The notes under the pieces: generated by a model
Database searches by the model: none
What the model saw: only the letters and a program-made list of their open reading frames with translations
What the model was told of the DNA's origin: nothing
Made by a program: the position numbers and the translations under genes
Shown here: positions 7,452 through 17,193 of the stretch, in pieces
Layout: the number at the start of each line of letters is the position of its first letter
Numbering within the stretch: position 1 is the stretch's first letter
Source of the DNA: RHKX01 sp963820055
GTDB lineage: Bacteria; Actinomycetota; Thermoleophilia; Solirubrobacterales; 70-9
Direction of reading: 5' to 3'
Assembly: GCA_963820055.1 (NCBI GenBank)
Contig: CAWFYJ010000003.1
Coordinates: 806,001 to 870,000 of the forward strand
Length of the DNA: 64,000 bases

Positions 7452-8318
7452 GTGCAGGAGTTCCGGATCGTCGCCGTCCCCTACGAGCTCGGCCGGCTCC
7501 GCGATGGAGTCGGCTGCGGGGCCGAAGCGCTGCTCGCAGCGGGCGCCGCGGAGGCGCTCGGGTCGGCGGGAGCAACCATCGCCGTCGAAACGGTCGAGAT
7601 CGACGAGCGTTACGCGGCCACCGGCAAGGGCGAGATCGACGCGGCCTTCGCACTGATCGCGGAGGTGTCCGAGCGGGTCCGCCGCTGCCACGAGGGGGGA
7701 GCCTTTCCGGTGATCCTCGGCGGCAGCTGCTTCCTCGGCGTCGGAGCGCTCGCCGGAATGGATGAGCCCGACCCGGCGGTCGTCTGGCTCGACGCCCACG
7801 GCGACTTCAACCATCCCGACACGACGACCTCGGGCTACTTCGACGGCATGGGGCTCTCGGTGATGACGGGCGGTGCCTGGCAGGGCATGCTGGCGACGGT
7901 GCCGGGGGCCGTGCCGATCGCGGAGTCCCGCGTCGTGCAGGCGGGTGCGCGCGACTTCGACCCGCCGGAGGAGGTGCGGCTGGACGCGTCGGACGTCATC
8001 CGGGTCACGGCCGAGCAGCTGCGCACCCCGGAGCCGCTCCTCGCCGCCGTCGACTCGATCGGCCCCGTCTCGGGGCTCTACCTGCATCTCGACCTCGACG
8101 TGCTCGACGCGAAGGCGGCCGGGGTGAACGTCTACAGCGCGCCCGGCGGCATCGATGGCCCCGAGCTCGAGGCGGTCGCCGCCGCAGTCGTGGCCGGCGC
8201 TCCCGTCCGGGCGCTCTCACTCACCTGTTACGACCCCGCCTACGACCGGGACGGGAAGCTGCCGCCGATCGCCCTCGCGGTGCTCGAGGCGGTCGCGAGG
8301 GAGATGGCCCGCGGCTGA
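7452..8318 (+). CDS. Arginase/ureohydrolase-family protein
   Basis: A 288-residue ureohydrolase fold. Two of the three metal motifs are standard: WLDAHGDFN (about residue 113) and HLDLDVLD (about residue 213). The first motif, normally GGDHS, reads GGSCF, so one Mn-binding His is replaced by Cys. The C-terminal SLTCYDPAYD matches the family. Related proteins include arginase, agmatinase and formimidoylglutamase; the substrate loop does not decide between them. The Cys variant occurs in some actinobacterial members, so the enzyme may still be active. Confidence 0.85.
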   Translation: MQEFRIVAVPYELGRLRDGVGCGAEALLAAGAAEALGSAGATIAVETVEIDERYAATGKGEIDAAFALIAEVSERVRRCHEGGAFPVILGGSCFLGVGALAGMDEPDPAVVWLDAHGDFNHPDTTTSGYFDGMGLSVMTGGAWQGMLATVPGAVPIAESRVVQAGARDFDPPEEVRLDASDVIRVTAEQLRTPEPLLAAVDSIGPVSGLYLHLDLDVLDAKAAGVNVYSAPGGIDGPELEAVAAAVVAGAPVRALSLTCYDPAYDRDGKLPPIALAVLEAVAREMARG

Positions 8319-8330
8319 CGCGCCTCGCCG

Positions 8331-8426
8331 CTACCGGCGCGGCGGGACGAGGTAGCGGGCGACGTAGATGTCGTTGCCGGCCGAGCCGGCGACCACGACC
8401 GCGCCAACGGCGGAACGGGCATGCAT
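8331..8426 (-). pseudogene. Possible remnant of a delta-60-repeat protein
   Basis: A 31-codon frame from ATG 8426 reads MHARSAVGAVVVAGSAGNDI then YVARYLVPPRR. The VVVAGSAGNDIYVARYL part resembles one unit of the delta-60 repeats found in secreted beta-propeller-like proteins of this bacterial group. No further repeats are seen on either side, so if real it is a scrap of a lost gene. The assignment rests on pattern memory only. Confidence 0.25.
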
Positions 8427-8439
8427 GAGACGGGGCGGT

Positions 8440-8736
8440 CTAATCGTCATCGTCCGGCAGGACGCCACCCGGCGGACCGGTCCCCGGGACGACCCAGACC
8501 TCGGCGACGATGAGGAGGATGACGAGGACCGCAAACGCGCCGACGACATCGCCGACGTCCTCGGCGATCAGGTGCCCGGCGCCCATCAGCGCGCCGAACA
8601 GGGCGAGCCCTGCGACCGACATCGCGAGCATCGCGAGGGCTGCGCGAAGGTGGCCGCGGCGCTCTGCAGTGCCGCCGTCTTCCTCGGCCTGATCTTCGGG
8701 TTCATGCCCCGGGCCACGTCCTCTGCCCCTGTTCAC
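8440..8736 (-). CDS. Small two-helix membrane protein, unknown
   Basis: A 98-residue frame from a GTG at 8736. It has a charged Arg/Glu-rich N-terminus (residues 1-30), two hydrophobic segments (about 31-50 and 60-82) and an acidic end (LPDDDD). No Shine-Dalgarno sequence is evident and no family is recognised. The hydrophobic pattern and base use make a real gene more likely than not. Confidence 0.5.
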   Translation of the reverse strand: MNRGRGRGPGHEPEDQAEEDGGTAERRGHLRAALAMLAMSVAGLALFGALMGAGHLIAEDVGDVVGAFAVLVILLIVAEVWVVPGTGPPGGVLPDDDD

Positions 8737-8791
8737 AGAAACAACGTAGAACGTCCCGCTTAGCGCCGGCTAAGCGACGACCGGAACGTCC

Positions 8792-10210
8792 TCAGCGGTA
8801 GAGAAGCCGTGCGGTCAGGGACTTCCTCGACTTCGACTGCGCGATCTTCGCCCAGATCGCAACGTCACACTTCGGGCCGCGCTTCGGCGGCATCGTGATG
8901 TTGAAGTGAACCGGGGTCGTCGAGTGGTTGCCGGTCGAGCGCCAGACGTCCGGGGAGGAGTAGTCGCGGGAGCAGGTGTTCGTGTAAGCCCACTCGACCT
9001 CCTGGCGACCGTTGCCGGAAGTGATCACGCCATCGAGCTCGCGCGGGTGATAGACGGTCCCGAGCGCGACCACGTTCGGCTTCTCGCGGCGCGAGGAATC
9101 CTTGTCGAGCAGGCGCATGCCGCCCTTGCCGTCGGACTCGCGGACCGTCTTGAAGCCGGCGATCCTCGAGAACTTGTCCGGGAAGGGGTAGCCGTCGGAG
9201 GTGATGTAGGGAGCCGATCCAGACTGGCCGCCGGGCTTGCCGCCGCCCTTGTCCCGGGCGACCGTGAGACCGCCGGGGACGCCGGCCGGGACGCGGCCGC
9301 CCGCCTCGCGCTCACGCTCGCAGGAGTTGAGCTTCTCGCTCTTGCGCCCCCAGTTGCAGGTATCGAAGCCGCCGTCGCCCCAGAAGCCGTCCCGGCCCTC
9401 GCCGCCGGTGAGGTCGTCGTCACCGTCGCCGCCGTGCATCGCATCCCGGTTGTTCTCGCCGAGAAGCGTGTCGTTGCCGACGCCGCCGCTGAGGTCGTCG
9501 TTGGAGCCGCCGCCACGAAGCATGTCGTCGCCGCCCAGACCGAAGAGCTTGTCGTCGCCGATGTTCCCCTGCATGTGATCGGCGAACTGCGAGCCGTAGA
9601 TCCGGTCGTCGTCGTAGCCGCCGTTCATATAGGAGGCGCTCTCGGTGTCGCCCGGGGTCAGGCGGACCGACAGCTTGTCGTTGAGGGTGCCGCCGAAGAT
9701 CTGGTCGCCGGCGCCACCGACCACGACGTCCTTGCCGTAGTCGCCGTCGGCGAAGTCGAGCCCGTCGCCCCAGGTGAAGACGTGATCGTTCTCGGCGCCG
9801 CCGAGCACGTAGTCGTCGCCGGGGCCGCCCTCGACGTCGTCGCGGGCTTCCTCGCCGTAGACGGCGTCGTTGCCGGAGCCGCCGAACACCTTGTCGTGGC
9901 CGGTGCCGCCGCAGACGATGTCGTCGCCGCCCATCCCGTAGACGCGATCGTGGCCGTTACCGCCCTGCAGGATGTCGTCGTTGGGCGTGCCGTAGATCGT
10001 GTCGTTGCCGTCGCTGGCGCTGTATTTGACGCCCTTGCCGTGCAGGTGGATCGTCTGGCCCTTCTTGTCGCCCTCGCGATCGAACTTACGGCAGATCAGC
10101 ATGTCGGCGCCCTCGGAGGGCGGCGGTACAAGGAGCGCGGCGAGCAGCGCGACGCCGGCGAACAGGAAAATCAGGGCGGTGGCGGGCGCGGACGGACCGG
10201 TGGTGGACAT
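8792..10210 (-). CDS. Secreted protein with RTX-type calcium-binding repeats
   Basis: About 472 residues from ATG 10210 (a GTG at 10228 would add six). An N-terminal hydrophobic segment (about residues 11-29) acts as signal peptide or anchor. Residues about 65-290 hold at least ten nonapeptide repeats such as GGNGHDRVYG and GGVGNDTLLG, the RTX fold that binds calcium outside the cell. The C-terminal 180 residues (DGYPFPDKFSRIAG... CDVAIWAKIAQ) form a separate domain I do not recognise. No type I secretion genes are nearby, so export is presumably by Sec. It is transcribed away from the iron permease. Confidence 0.85.
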   Translation of the reverse strand: MSTTGPSAPATALIFLFAGVALLAALLVPPPSEGADMLICRKFDREGDKKGQTIHLHGKGVKYSASDGNDTIYGTPNDDILQGGNGHDRVYGMGGDDIVCGGTGHDKVFGGSGNDAVYGEEARDDVEGGPGDDYVLGGAENDHVFTWGDGLDFADGDYGKDVVVGGAGDQIFGGTLNDKLSVRLTPGDTESASYMNGGYDDDRIYGSQFADHMQGNIGDDKLFGLGGDDMLRGGGSNDDLSGGVGNDTLLGENNRDAMHGGDGDDDLTGGEGRDGFWGDGGFDTCNWGRKSEKLNSCEREREAGGRVPAGVPGGLTVARDKGGGKPGGQSGSAPYITSDGYPFPDKFSRIAGFKTVRESDGKGGMRLLDKDSSRREKPNVVALGTVYHPRELDGVITSGNGRQEVEWAYTNTCSRDYSSPDVWRSTGNHSTTPVHFNITMPPKRGPKCDVAIWAKIAQSKSRKSLTARLLYR

Positions 10211-10357
10211 TCGGGGTATCACGGTCACTAGTGCCAGATCGACAGATGAGCTCGGGAGCTTGAGCCTTGTGGACGAGCGTTCAGGTTGCCGACGTCCACG
10301 GCGGAACCGGTATCTACCACATGGAGGGCGAGCCTTCGCTACGCTGACGACTCTGTA

Positions 10358-10385
10358 TTAGGCCCGCCTAATTAGGTCGACCTAA
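10358..10385. promoter_or_regulatory. Two adjacent palindromes resembling an IdeR/DtxR iron box
   Basis: TTAGGCCCGCCTAA (10358-10371) is followed directly by TTAGGTCGACCTAA (10372-10385). The second is a perfect 14-base palindrome and the first has one mismatch. The half-sites TTAGG/CCTAA are those of the DtxR/IdeR consensus, although the spacing differs from the 19-base textbook site. The element ends 24 bases before the FTR1 start, ideal for iron-dependent repression. Confidence 0.65.
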
Positions 10386-10409
10386 ACGAACCTCCGAGAA
10401 CCGCCAGCT

Positions 10410-11279
10410 TTGCTTCCCACATTCATCATCGGTCTCCGCGAAGGCGTCGAAGCCGCCCTCATCGTCGGCATCATCGCCGCCTTCGTCAAGAAGGAGGGCG
10501 ACAGTTCGCAGCTCCGCCATGTCTGGACCGGGGTCGGCATCGCTGCGGCCATCTGCATCGCGTTCGGGCTCGGGCTCGACCTCCTCAACCAGGAGCTTCC
10601 GCAGCGTCAGCAGGAGATGCTCGAGACGGTCATCGGCCTCGCCGCCGTCGGCATCGTCACTTTCATGATCTTCTGGATGCGCAAGCACGCCCGGATGATC
10701 AAGTCCGAGCTGCACGAGAGCGCCTCCGCCGCGCTCAACTCGGGTTCGGCCTGGGCGCTGATCGGCATGGCGTTCTTCGCGGTCCTCCGGGAGGGATTCG
10801 AGACCGCCGTCTTCCTACTCGCCCTGTTCCAGGGCGCCTCCGATCCGACGAGCGCCGGCGTCGGCGCGGTCCTCGGGATCGCCGCCTCCGCCGCGATCGG
10901 CTACGGCATCTACCGCGGCGGCGTCCGCCTCAACCTCGCCCGGTTCTTCAAGCTGACGGCCGCCGTTCTCGTCTTCGTCGCCGCCGGCCTGCTGGCCACG
11001 GCCGCCCACACCGCGTGGGAGGCGGGCTGGATCACGAGCTTCCAGTCGCAGGCCGTCGACCTCTCGTGGCTCGTCGTCCCCGGCACCTGGACCTCGTCGC
11101 TTCTGACCGGGATGCTCGGCCTGCAGTCGACGATGACCCAGGCCGAGGTCTTCGCCTACCTCGCTTATCTGATCCCGATGCTCGCCTACGTGCTCTGGCC
11201 GGAGGCATGGCGCCTCGGCGCCGTCCGCCGGCGCACGTTGTCCCGTGGAGCCGCAGCCCCCGGCGCCGCGGACGCCTGA
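10410..11279 (+). CDS. efeU: FTR1/EfeU-family iron permease
   Basis: A 289-residue membrane protein with seven predicted helices. The two hallmark motifs REGVE (residues 10-14) and REGFE (about 129-133) bind iron in FTR1/EfeU. The N-terminus LPTFIIGLREGVEAALI matches the family exactly from the first residue, so the TTG start is convincing despite no clear ribosome-binding site. It is followed after 30 bases by a cupredoxin lipoprotein. The M75-peptidase part of EfeO and the peroxidase EfeB are absent, so this is a reduced elemental iron uptake system. Confidence 0.92.
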   Translation: MLPTFIIGLREGVEAALIVGIIAAFVKKEGDSSQLRHVWTGVGIAAAICIAFGLGLDLLNQELPQRQQEMLETVIGLAAVGIVTFMIFWMRKHARMIKSELHESASAALNSGSAWALIGMAFFAVLREGFETAVFLLALFQGASDPTSAGVGAVLGIAASAAIGYGIYRGGVRLNLARFFKLTAAVLVFVAAGLLATAAHTAWEAGWITSFQSQAVDLSWLVVPGTWTSSLLTGMLGLQSTMTQAEVFAYLAYLIPMLAYVLWPEAWRLGAVRRRTLSRGAAAPGAADA

Positions 11280-11309
11280 GCCGCCCGCACCATCACCGAG
11301 AGGTTCCGA

Positions 11310-11699
11310 ATGTCACTCGCCCCCACGCCCCTGCGCGTTCTGCTCGCCACCGCGACGCTCGGATTGCTCGTCGTCGGCCTCGCCGCCTGCGGCTCCACTG
11401 ACGACTCGACCGCATCCGACACCCAGCAGATCGAGGTCAAGATCACCGACGGCGGCTGCGACCCCACCGACCTCGAGGCGACCGCCGGCCCGACGACGAT
11501 CGTCGTCAGCAACGACGACAGCTCGATCAACAACGAGTTCGAGGTCCTCGACGGCTCGGCCATCATCGGCGAGGAGGAGAACGTCACCGCCGGCCTGACC
11601 GCCGAGGTCTCGATCGACCTCGACCCGGGCACCTACGACATCGTCTGCGGAAACCCCGGCGACCGCGAGCCGACCGGGACCCTGAAGGTCACGGGCTAG
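11310..11699 (+). CDS. EfeO-type cupredoxin lipoprotein
   Basis: A 129-residue lipoprotein. The signal peptide ends in the lipobox GLAAC (Cys27). The mature part is a single cupredoxin-like beta sandwich: QQIEVKITDGGCDPTDLEAT, VSNDDSSINNEFEVLD, and the C-terminal YDIVCGNPGD...GTLKVTG. It matches the cupredoxin domain that precedes the M75 domain in EfeO. It lies just after the iron permease and probably delivers or oxidises iron for it. Copper ligands are incomplete, so redox activity is uncertain. Confidence 0.85.
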   Translation: MSLAPTPLRVLLATATLGLLVVGLAACGSTDDSTASDTQQIEVKITDGGCDPTDLEATAGPTTIVVSNDDSSINNEFEVLDGSAIIGEEENVTAGLTAEVSIDLDPGTYDIVCGNPGDREPTGTLKVTG

Positions 11700-11810
11700 C
11701 CAGGCGGAGGCCCGCGCTCAGCGGGCCAACTGCGGTTCCGGCCGCCCGCATCAGGGATAGAGTGGGCACCGAGCCGGCCGCTGCCGGGCCATGGGAACGA
11801 GGGAGTCGAA

Positions 11811-12530
11811 GTGAGCCGGATCAAGATCGTCGGACTGCTGACAATGGCGGTGCTGCTGGTGGCGAGCGTGGGCACCGCGAGCGCGAAGGTCAAGAACGGG
11901 AACTTCGAGAAGGGCAACTTCAGCGGTTGGTCGACGAAGACCTCCGACTCGGGCAACCGGTGGGAGCTCTACACGAACAAGACCCGGAGTCCCTTGCCCG
12001 GGGGTGTCATGCGCGGCGGCGCCCCACCCGTCGTCTTCCCGAAGACGCTCGGCAAGTACAGCCCGTTCATCAACATGGGCGGCCGCGGGACGAACGTGCT
12101 CTACCGGACGATCAAGGTGCCGAAGAAGGCGAAGAAGCTCACCCTGAAGGCCTTCTGGAACAACACCGCCCGCGCCTGGGTGTTCAACGGGAGCTTCCAG
12201 CCCGTGACGGACGGCAACCAGTTCTTCAGCATCGACCTGCTCGAGGCGGGTGCGAAGCCGACGTCGACGAAGAACAAGGACGTCCTCGCGAATCTGTTTG
12301 CGCCAAAGGCGACGGATACCCCACCGGTCCTGCCCCGGCGGTCCTACGGTCGCGGCGCCCCGGCGCGCGGTCTGGCCGGCACGCCGTACGTCGACGGTTG
12401 GAACGGTTACTCCGCGAAGCTCAAGAAGTACCGCGGCGAGAAGGTGCTCCTGCGCCTGGCCGAGACCGACACGCTCTCCTTCAATTACGTCGGCATCGAC
12501 GACGTCAAGATCGTCAAGAAGAAGAAGTAG
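11811..12530 (+). CDS. Secreted basic protein with jelly-roll-like fold, unknown function
   Basis: A 239-residue protein from a GTG preceded by GAGGGAG. Residues 1-25 are a Sec signal peptide ending TASA. The mature protein begins with KNGNFEKGNFSGW, a common opening of extracellular galactose-binding or PEP-CTERM-like beta sandwiches, and ends with NYVGIDDVKIVKKKK, the matching final strand. It is very rich in Lys and Arg. No catalytic residues are evident. A surface or carbohydrate-binding role is an inference. Confidence 0.75.
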   Translation: MSRIKIVGLLTMAVLLVASVGTASAKVKNGNFEKGNFSGWSTKTSDSGNRWELYTNKTRSPLPGGVMRGGAPPVVFPKTLGKYSPFINMGGRGTNVLYRTIKVPKKAKKLTLKAFWNNTARAWVFNGSFQPVTDGNQFFSIDLLEAGAKPTSTKNKDVLANLFAPKATDTPPVLPRRSYGRGAPARGLAGTPYVDGWNGYSAKLKKYRGEKVLLRLAETDTLSFNYVGIDDVKIVKKKK

Positions 12531-12539
12531 GCGTAAGAG

Positions 12540-12629
12540 CGGAGGGGGAGGGATTCGAACCCTCGATACGCCTAATCGACGTATAACAGTTTTCGAGACT
12601 GCCGCATTCAACCGCTCTGCCACCCCTCC
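12540..12629 (-). tRNA. tRNA-Ser (anticodon CGA)
   Basis: The minus strand folds as a class II tRNA: acceptor arm GGAGGGG/CCCCTCC, anticodon loop CTCGAAA giving CGA, a long variable arm, and T arm GAGGGTTCGAATCCCTC. The discriminator is G, as expected for serine. CCA is not encoded. It reads codon UCG. It sits between the convergent ends of the secreted basic protein and the ion-channel gene. Confidence 0.95.
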
Positions 12630-12680
12630 AAGGGCGCCGAGGCGCGGTGCGGAAGGGTATCGCGGGGACCGGAACGGCGG

Positions 12681-13334
12681 TCAGCGCCGAGCGCCGCGAA
12701 GGACCGTCAGGCCGACGATGCGGGAGACGAGCATCGCCACGAAGGCGAGGCCGACCAGCTGCTCGATCATCACGACGCTGCGCCCGAACGACTTGACCGG
12801 GATGACGTCGCCGAGGCCGGTGCTCGAGAGCGTCGTGAAGCTCATGAAGAGGAGCTCCATCCAGCTCCGCTGCCCGGCCGGGTCGACGGCGGCCGTGAAC
12901 GTCCCCGGCTCGATCGCCTGACAGACGACGTAGACGAACGCGAACCCCCAGGCGACGAGGGTGAAGGTCGCACCGACCGCGAAGAGCTCGTCGCGGGTCA
13001 CCTCGTGGTCGGCGAGCATGTAGGCGATCAGTGCGCCGGCGGCGTAGAAGTAGAGGACGGCCTCGAGAGCCGACGAGTACGGCAGCAGGGCGTCGCTCCC
13101 CGTCACGACCTGGATGAGCAGGAGAACCGAAGCCGGCAGCGCCAGCCCGATCGCGACCCACGTGAGGCCGGGCGAGTCGTGAACGGCGAGGACGACGAGG
13201 CCCAGCAGCGCAATTCCGAACAGGCTGAATGCGGCGCGGCCGACGCTTCCATTCATGAGCGGGTAGATGAGGACGCCGAGGATCTGACCGGCGAACAGGA
13301 ACGCCGAGGGTTCGCGCTTCGCGACGGCCAGCAC
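12681..13334 (-). CDS. Two-TM-type potassium channel-like protein
   Basis: A 217-residue membrane protein with about five to six hydrophobic segments. The pore is near the C-terminus: ELLFMSFTTLSSTGLGDVIP, where STGLGD takes the place of the potassium filter TVGYGD, followed by a final inner helix. The start is placed at GTG 13334, where the hydrophobic protein begins; the frame stays open to 13511 but the extra 59 residues are charged and repetitive and would overlap the ahcY leader. Potassium selectivity is likely but not proven because Tyr is Leu in the filter. Confidence 0.82.
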   Translation of the reverse strand: MLAVAKREPSAFLFAGQILGVLIYPLMNGSVGRAAFSLFGIALLGLVVLAVHDSPGLTWVAIGLALPASVLLLIQVVTGSDALLPYSSALEAVLYFYAAGALIAYMLADHEVTRDELFAVGATFTLVAWGFAFVYVVCQAIEPGTFTAAVDPAGQRSWMELLFMSFTTLSSTGLGDVIPVKSFGRSVVMIEQLVGLAFVAMLVSRIVGLTVLRGARR

Positions 13335-13444
13335 CGCGCAAGCGTACGAATCGGTCCGGTCGCGCTTGCAGGCCCGCCGGGAGTCGCGCCGGGGCGGCCG
13401 TTCGGCATAATTGCCCGGCACGCTCGAGATCCGCTGCGCGCCGT

Positions 13445-13529
13445 CCTCGACTGAGTCGAGGGAGAGGCTCCGGTCACGTGCAACCGGGTGTTTCGCAGGA
13501 TCTTCAATCAATCAGGGGTCACAAGCCCC
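13445..13529 (+). promoter_or_regulatory. Structured leader upstream of ahcY
   Basis: Three stem-loops lie in the 106 bases before ahcY: a perfect 17-base palindrome CCTCGACTGAGTCGAGG (13445-13461), CCGGT/ACCGG (13470-13487) and GGGG/CCCC (13515-13529). A TAGGAG ribosome-binding site follows. ahcY genes often carry SAH or SAM riboswitches, but I cannot match the conserved cores of those classes, so only the presence of structure is claimed. Confidence 0.4.
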
Positions 13530-13550
13530 AAGACCGATAGGAGATTCTCC

Positions 13551-15005
<1,455 letters not shown>

Positions 15006-15014
15006 GCGGGTCGC

Positions 15015-15809
15015 TCAGCCGTAACGCACGTACAGCTCCGGCAGGAGCTCGGCGAGGTTCGCGTACTCCTCGATGCAGTGGCCGGCGACCGCACGGGGAA
15101 GGTCCGCCGGCAGGATGCGGCGGCGCATGAAGGGCGTATTGAGGAGCGGCACCAGTGGCGCGGCGAGCGGTCCGAGGTAGGGGCGCATCCGGGAGCCGAA
15201 CCAGAAGCGGCTGCGGAGGACGACGCCGTCGCCGTCAGCGTCGTTCAGGAAGACGTGGACCATCAGCGAATGGCGGGCGCGGCGGCGGTCGTCGCCGACC
15301 TCGCCGCCGACGATCGTGGCGACGCGGGGATCGTCGAGGGCGTCCGTCGCGAAGCCGATGTCGGTCGGCCGCATGAACGAGATGCGCGCGTGGGCGACGC
15401 CGACGCCGACGTCCTCGACCGGATGATGCGTGGCGCCCCAGTGCGGCTTCGGCGCCCCGGCGGCGGAGGCCTGCGCGGCCGGTGCCGGGTCGAGTGAGTT
15501 GGAGACGTGGGCGAGCGGGTGCCAGACGCGGTAGCGGATCGGCTCGCGCGGGTGCCAGTCGAACCACCAGTCGACCATCTCGGCGGTGACACCGGGCATC
15601 GGCGTCCTCGCGGCGACGTAGCCGACGCCGTCGGGGAGCCAGCACCAGCCGGTCTCGGCGGGAAGCGGCGCCGGATCGAGGAGGCGGTCGAGCTGCTCGA
15701 TCGGCAGGGCGTCGGCGGGGTCGATCGGCCCGGCGGCGACGGCCTCGCGCTCGGCGTCGGCGGGGACGGCGAGGGGCCGATCGAGAAGTCGGGTCAGATA
15801 TCGGGGCAT
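15015..15809 (-). CDS. DAPG/phloretin-hydrolase family protein
   Basis: A 264-residue protein resembling PhlG/DAPG hydrolases, zinc enzymes that cleave carbon-carbon bonds in acylphloroglucinols. Visible family features are MVDWWFDWHPREPIRYRVWHPLAH (two His in the central block) and GHCIEEYANLAELLPELY, where His and the Glu four residues later match Zn ligands. It lies 36 bases downstream of the BBE oxidase on the same strand, so they are likely cotranscribed under the divergent IclR regulator. The actual substrate is unknown. Confidence 0.75.
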   Translation of the reverse strand: MPRYLTRLLDRPLAVPADAEREAVAAGPIDPADALPIEQLDRLLDPAPLPAETGWCWLPDGVGYVAARTPMPGVTAEMVDWWFDWHPREPIRYRVWHPLAHVSNSLDPAPAAQASAAGAPKPHWGATHHPVEDVGVGVAHARISFMRPTDIGFATDALDDPRVATIVGGEVGDDRRRARHSLMVHVFLNDADGDGVVLRSRFWFGSRMRPYLGPLAAPLVPLLNTPFMRRRILPADLPRAVAGHCIEEYANLAELLPELYVRYG

Positions 15810-15845
15810 CGCTCGTCCGGCATGGCCGCTCCGGTCCCCCGTCCC

Positions 15846-17192
15846 CTACTCGGGCCGGCCGAGCCAGGGGTGGAAGCGGCCGTCCGGGTCCCACCGCGCG
15901 CGGATCTCGTCGAGCCGGGCGAGGTTGGCGTCGCTGACGAAGCGGCCGGGGCGGTTGATCAGGTTCTCGTCGGCGAGCTGGATCCCCGACGCGGAGCCCT
16001 CCATCGCCCGCATGCTGTCGGTCGCCCAGTCGGCGAAGCGCTCGTCGTCGGTGGGGTCGGCCCAGACGCCGTAGCAGGCGATGTAGGTCTCGTCCTCGAC
16101 CGAGTAGGCCATGTCGGGACGCTCCGGGCTCTCGCCCCAGTTCATCCAGAGCATGTGCGAGGGGGCTGTCGGCAGGGTCTCGGCGATTCGCTGCAGGCCA
16201 GGTAGGAGCTCGTCGACGGGGGCGTGCGTCCAGATGTTGTCGACGCAGTAGCGATGGTCGTCGGGATAGGTGCTGTGGACGCCCGCGTAGAGGTCGGTGA
16301 GGCCGACGTCGACGCGCGGGACGGCGATCTTGGCGCTCGGGCGGGCGGGACAGCTCGCGAGGATCGCGAGCGCGCGGTCGGCCGCGGCGTCGTCGGCGGC
16401 GAGGACCGGGCCGGTGAGCGCGACCTCCGTCTCCCCCGCTTCGTCGCGGTGGATGAAGGGCATCATCTCCATCTCGCGCGGAACCTCGGGGCCTACTTCG
16501 GCCGCCCACCTGAAGACGGTCTCGAGCTCGTCGACGGGAAAGGTGAAGACGCCGTTGGCGATCACTTTCGGGGCCTCGTAGATGCGGAGGTGGAAGCGGG
16601 TGACGGCGCCGAAGAACCCGGGGCCGGAGCCGCGGGCCGCCCAGAAGAGATCAGCGTTCTCGTTCTCGTCGGCGCGGATCAGTTCGCCGTCGGCGGTGAC
16701 GACGTCGATCGCCTCGACACTCATGCATGCGGGTCCGTGAACGCGCCCGTTCCAGCCGAAGCCGCCCTGGAGCAGGTAGCCGCCGAGAGCGACGCCGACG
16801 CAGTGGCCGGCGGGGAAGAACCGGTCTTGGGCGAGCAGCGCGGCGAGGAGCTCGTTGCCGAGGCAGCCGGGCTGGGCGGTCGCCGTCCTCGCCTCGGCAT
16901 CGATCGTCATCTCCTGCAGGCGCGATACGTCGAGAAGCATGCCGCCGTCGCGGACGTGGTTTCCGGCCCAGCTGTGGCCGCCGGCGCGAATTCCGATCGT
17001 CATCCCCTCGGCGGCGGCGAGGCCGACGGCCGCGACGACGTCCTCCTCGTCGACGGCCTGGACCACCAGGTCCGGATAGCGCTCGGGCGTGCGGGCGTTC
17101 CAGACGGCGGCGCTTCGCGCCTCCTCGTAGCCATCCGTCCCGCGGGCGAATGCCCTGTCGCCGAATCTCTCGCGTCCGGTTCCGGCCATCAT
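15846..17192 (-). CDS. BBE-type FAD-linked oxidoreductase
   Basis: A 448-residue berberine-bridge-enzyme-like oxidase. The FAD domain shows RAGGHSWAGNHVRDGG, with the His that takes covalent FAD, and AGHCVGVALGGYLLQGGFGW, whose Cys could give a second covalent bond. The C-terminal BBE block is NLINRPGRF...DEIRARWDPDGRFHPW. Such bicovalent flavoenzymes oxidise sugars, alcohols or aromatics with oxygen. Two consecutive ATGs (17192 and 17189) are possible starts after GGTGGAACG. It is divergent from an IclR regulator only 33 bases away. Confidence 0.88.
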   Translation of the reverse strand: MMAGTGRERFGDRAFARGTDGYEEARSAAVWNARTPERYPDLVVQAVDEEDVVAAVGLAAAEGMTIGIRAGGHSWAGNHVRDGGMLLDVSRLQEMTIDAEARTATAQPGCLGNELLAALLAQDRFFPAGHCVGVALGGYLLQGGFGWNGRVHGPACMSVEAIDVVTADGELIRADENENADLFWAARGSGPGFFGAVTRFHLRIYEAPKVIANGVFTFPVDELETVFRWAAEVGPEVPREMEMMPFIHRDEAGETEVALTGPVLAADDAAADRALAILASCPARPSAKIAVPRVDVGLTDLYAGVHSTYPDDHRYCVDNIWTHAPVDELLPGLQRIAETLPTAPSHMLWMNWGESPERPDMAYSVEDETYIACYGVWADPTDDERFADWATDSMRAMEGSASGIQLADENLINRPGRFVSDANLARLDEIRARWDPDGRFHPWLGRPE

Positions 17193-17193
17193 C

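Noticed and set aside
8906..10231. 441-codon frame antisense to the RTX-repeat gene
   Set aside because: Its Val/Ala repeats are only the reverse reading of the nonapeptide repeats.
12681..13511. Longer version of the ion-channel protein starting at 13511
   Set aside because: The additional 59 residues are charged, low in hydrophobic pattern and would overlap the ahcY leader; GTG 13334 fits the family better.
13380..13550. SAH or SAM riboswitch upstream of ahcY
   Set aside because: Hairpins exist but the conserved core sequences of those classes could not be found in the right order.
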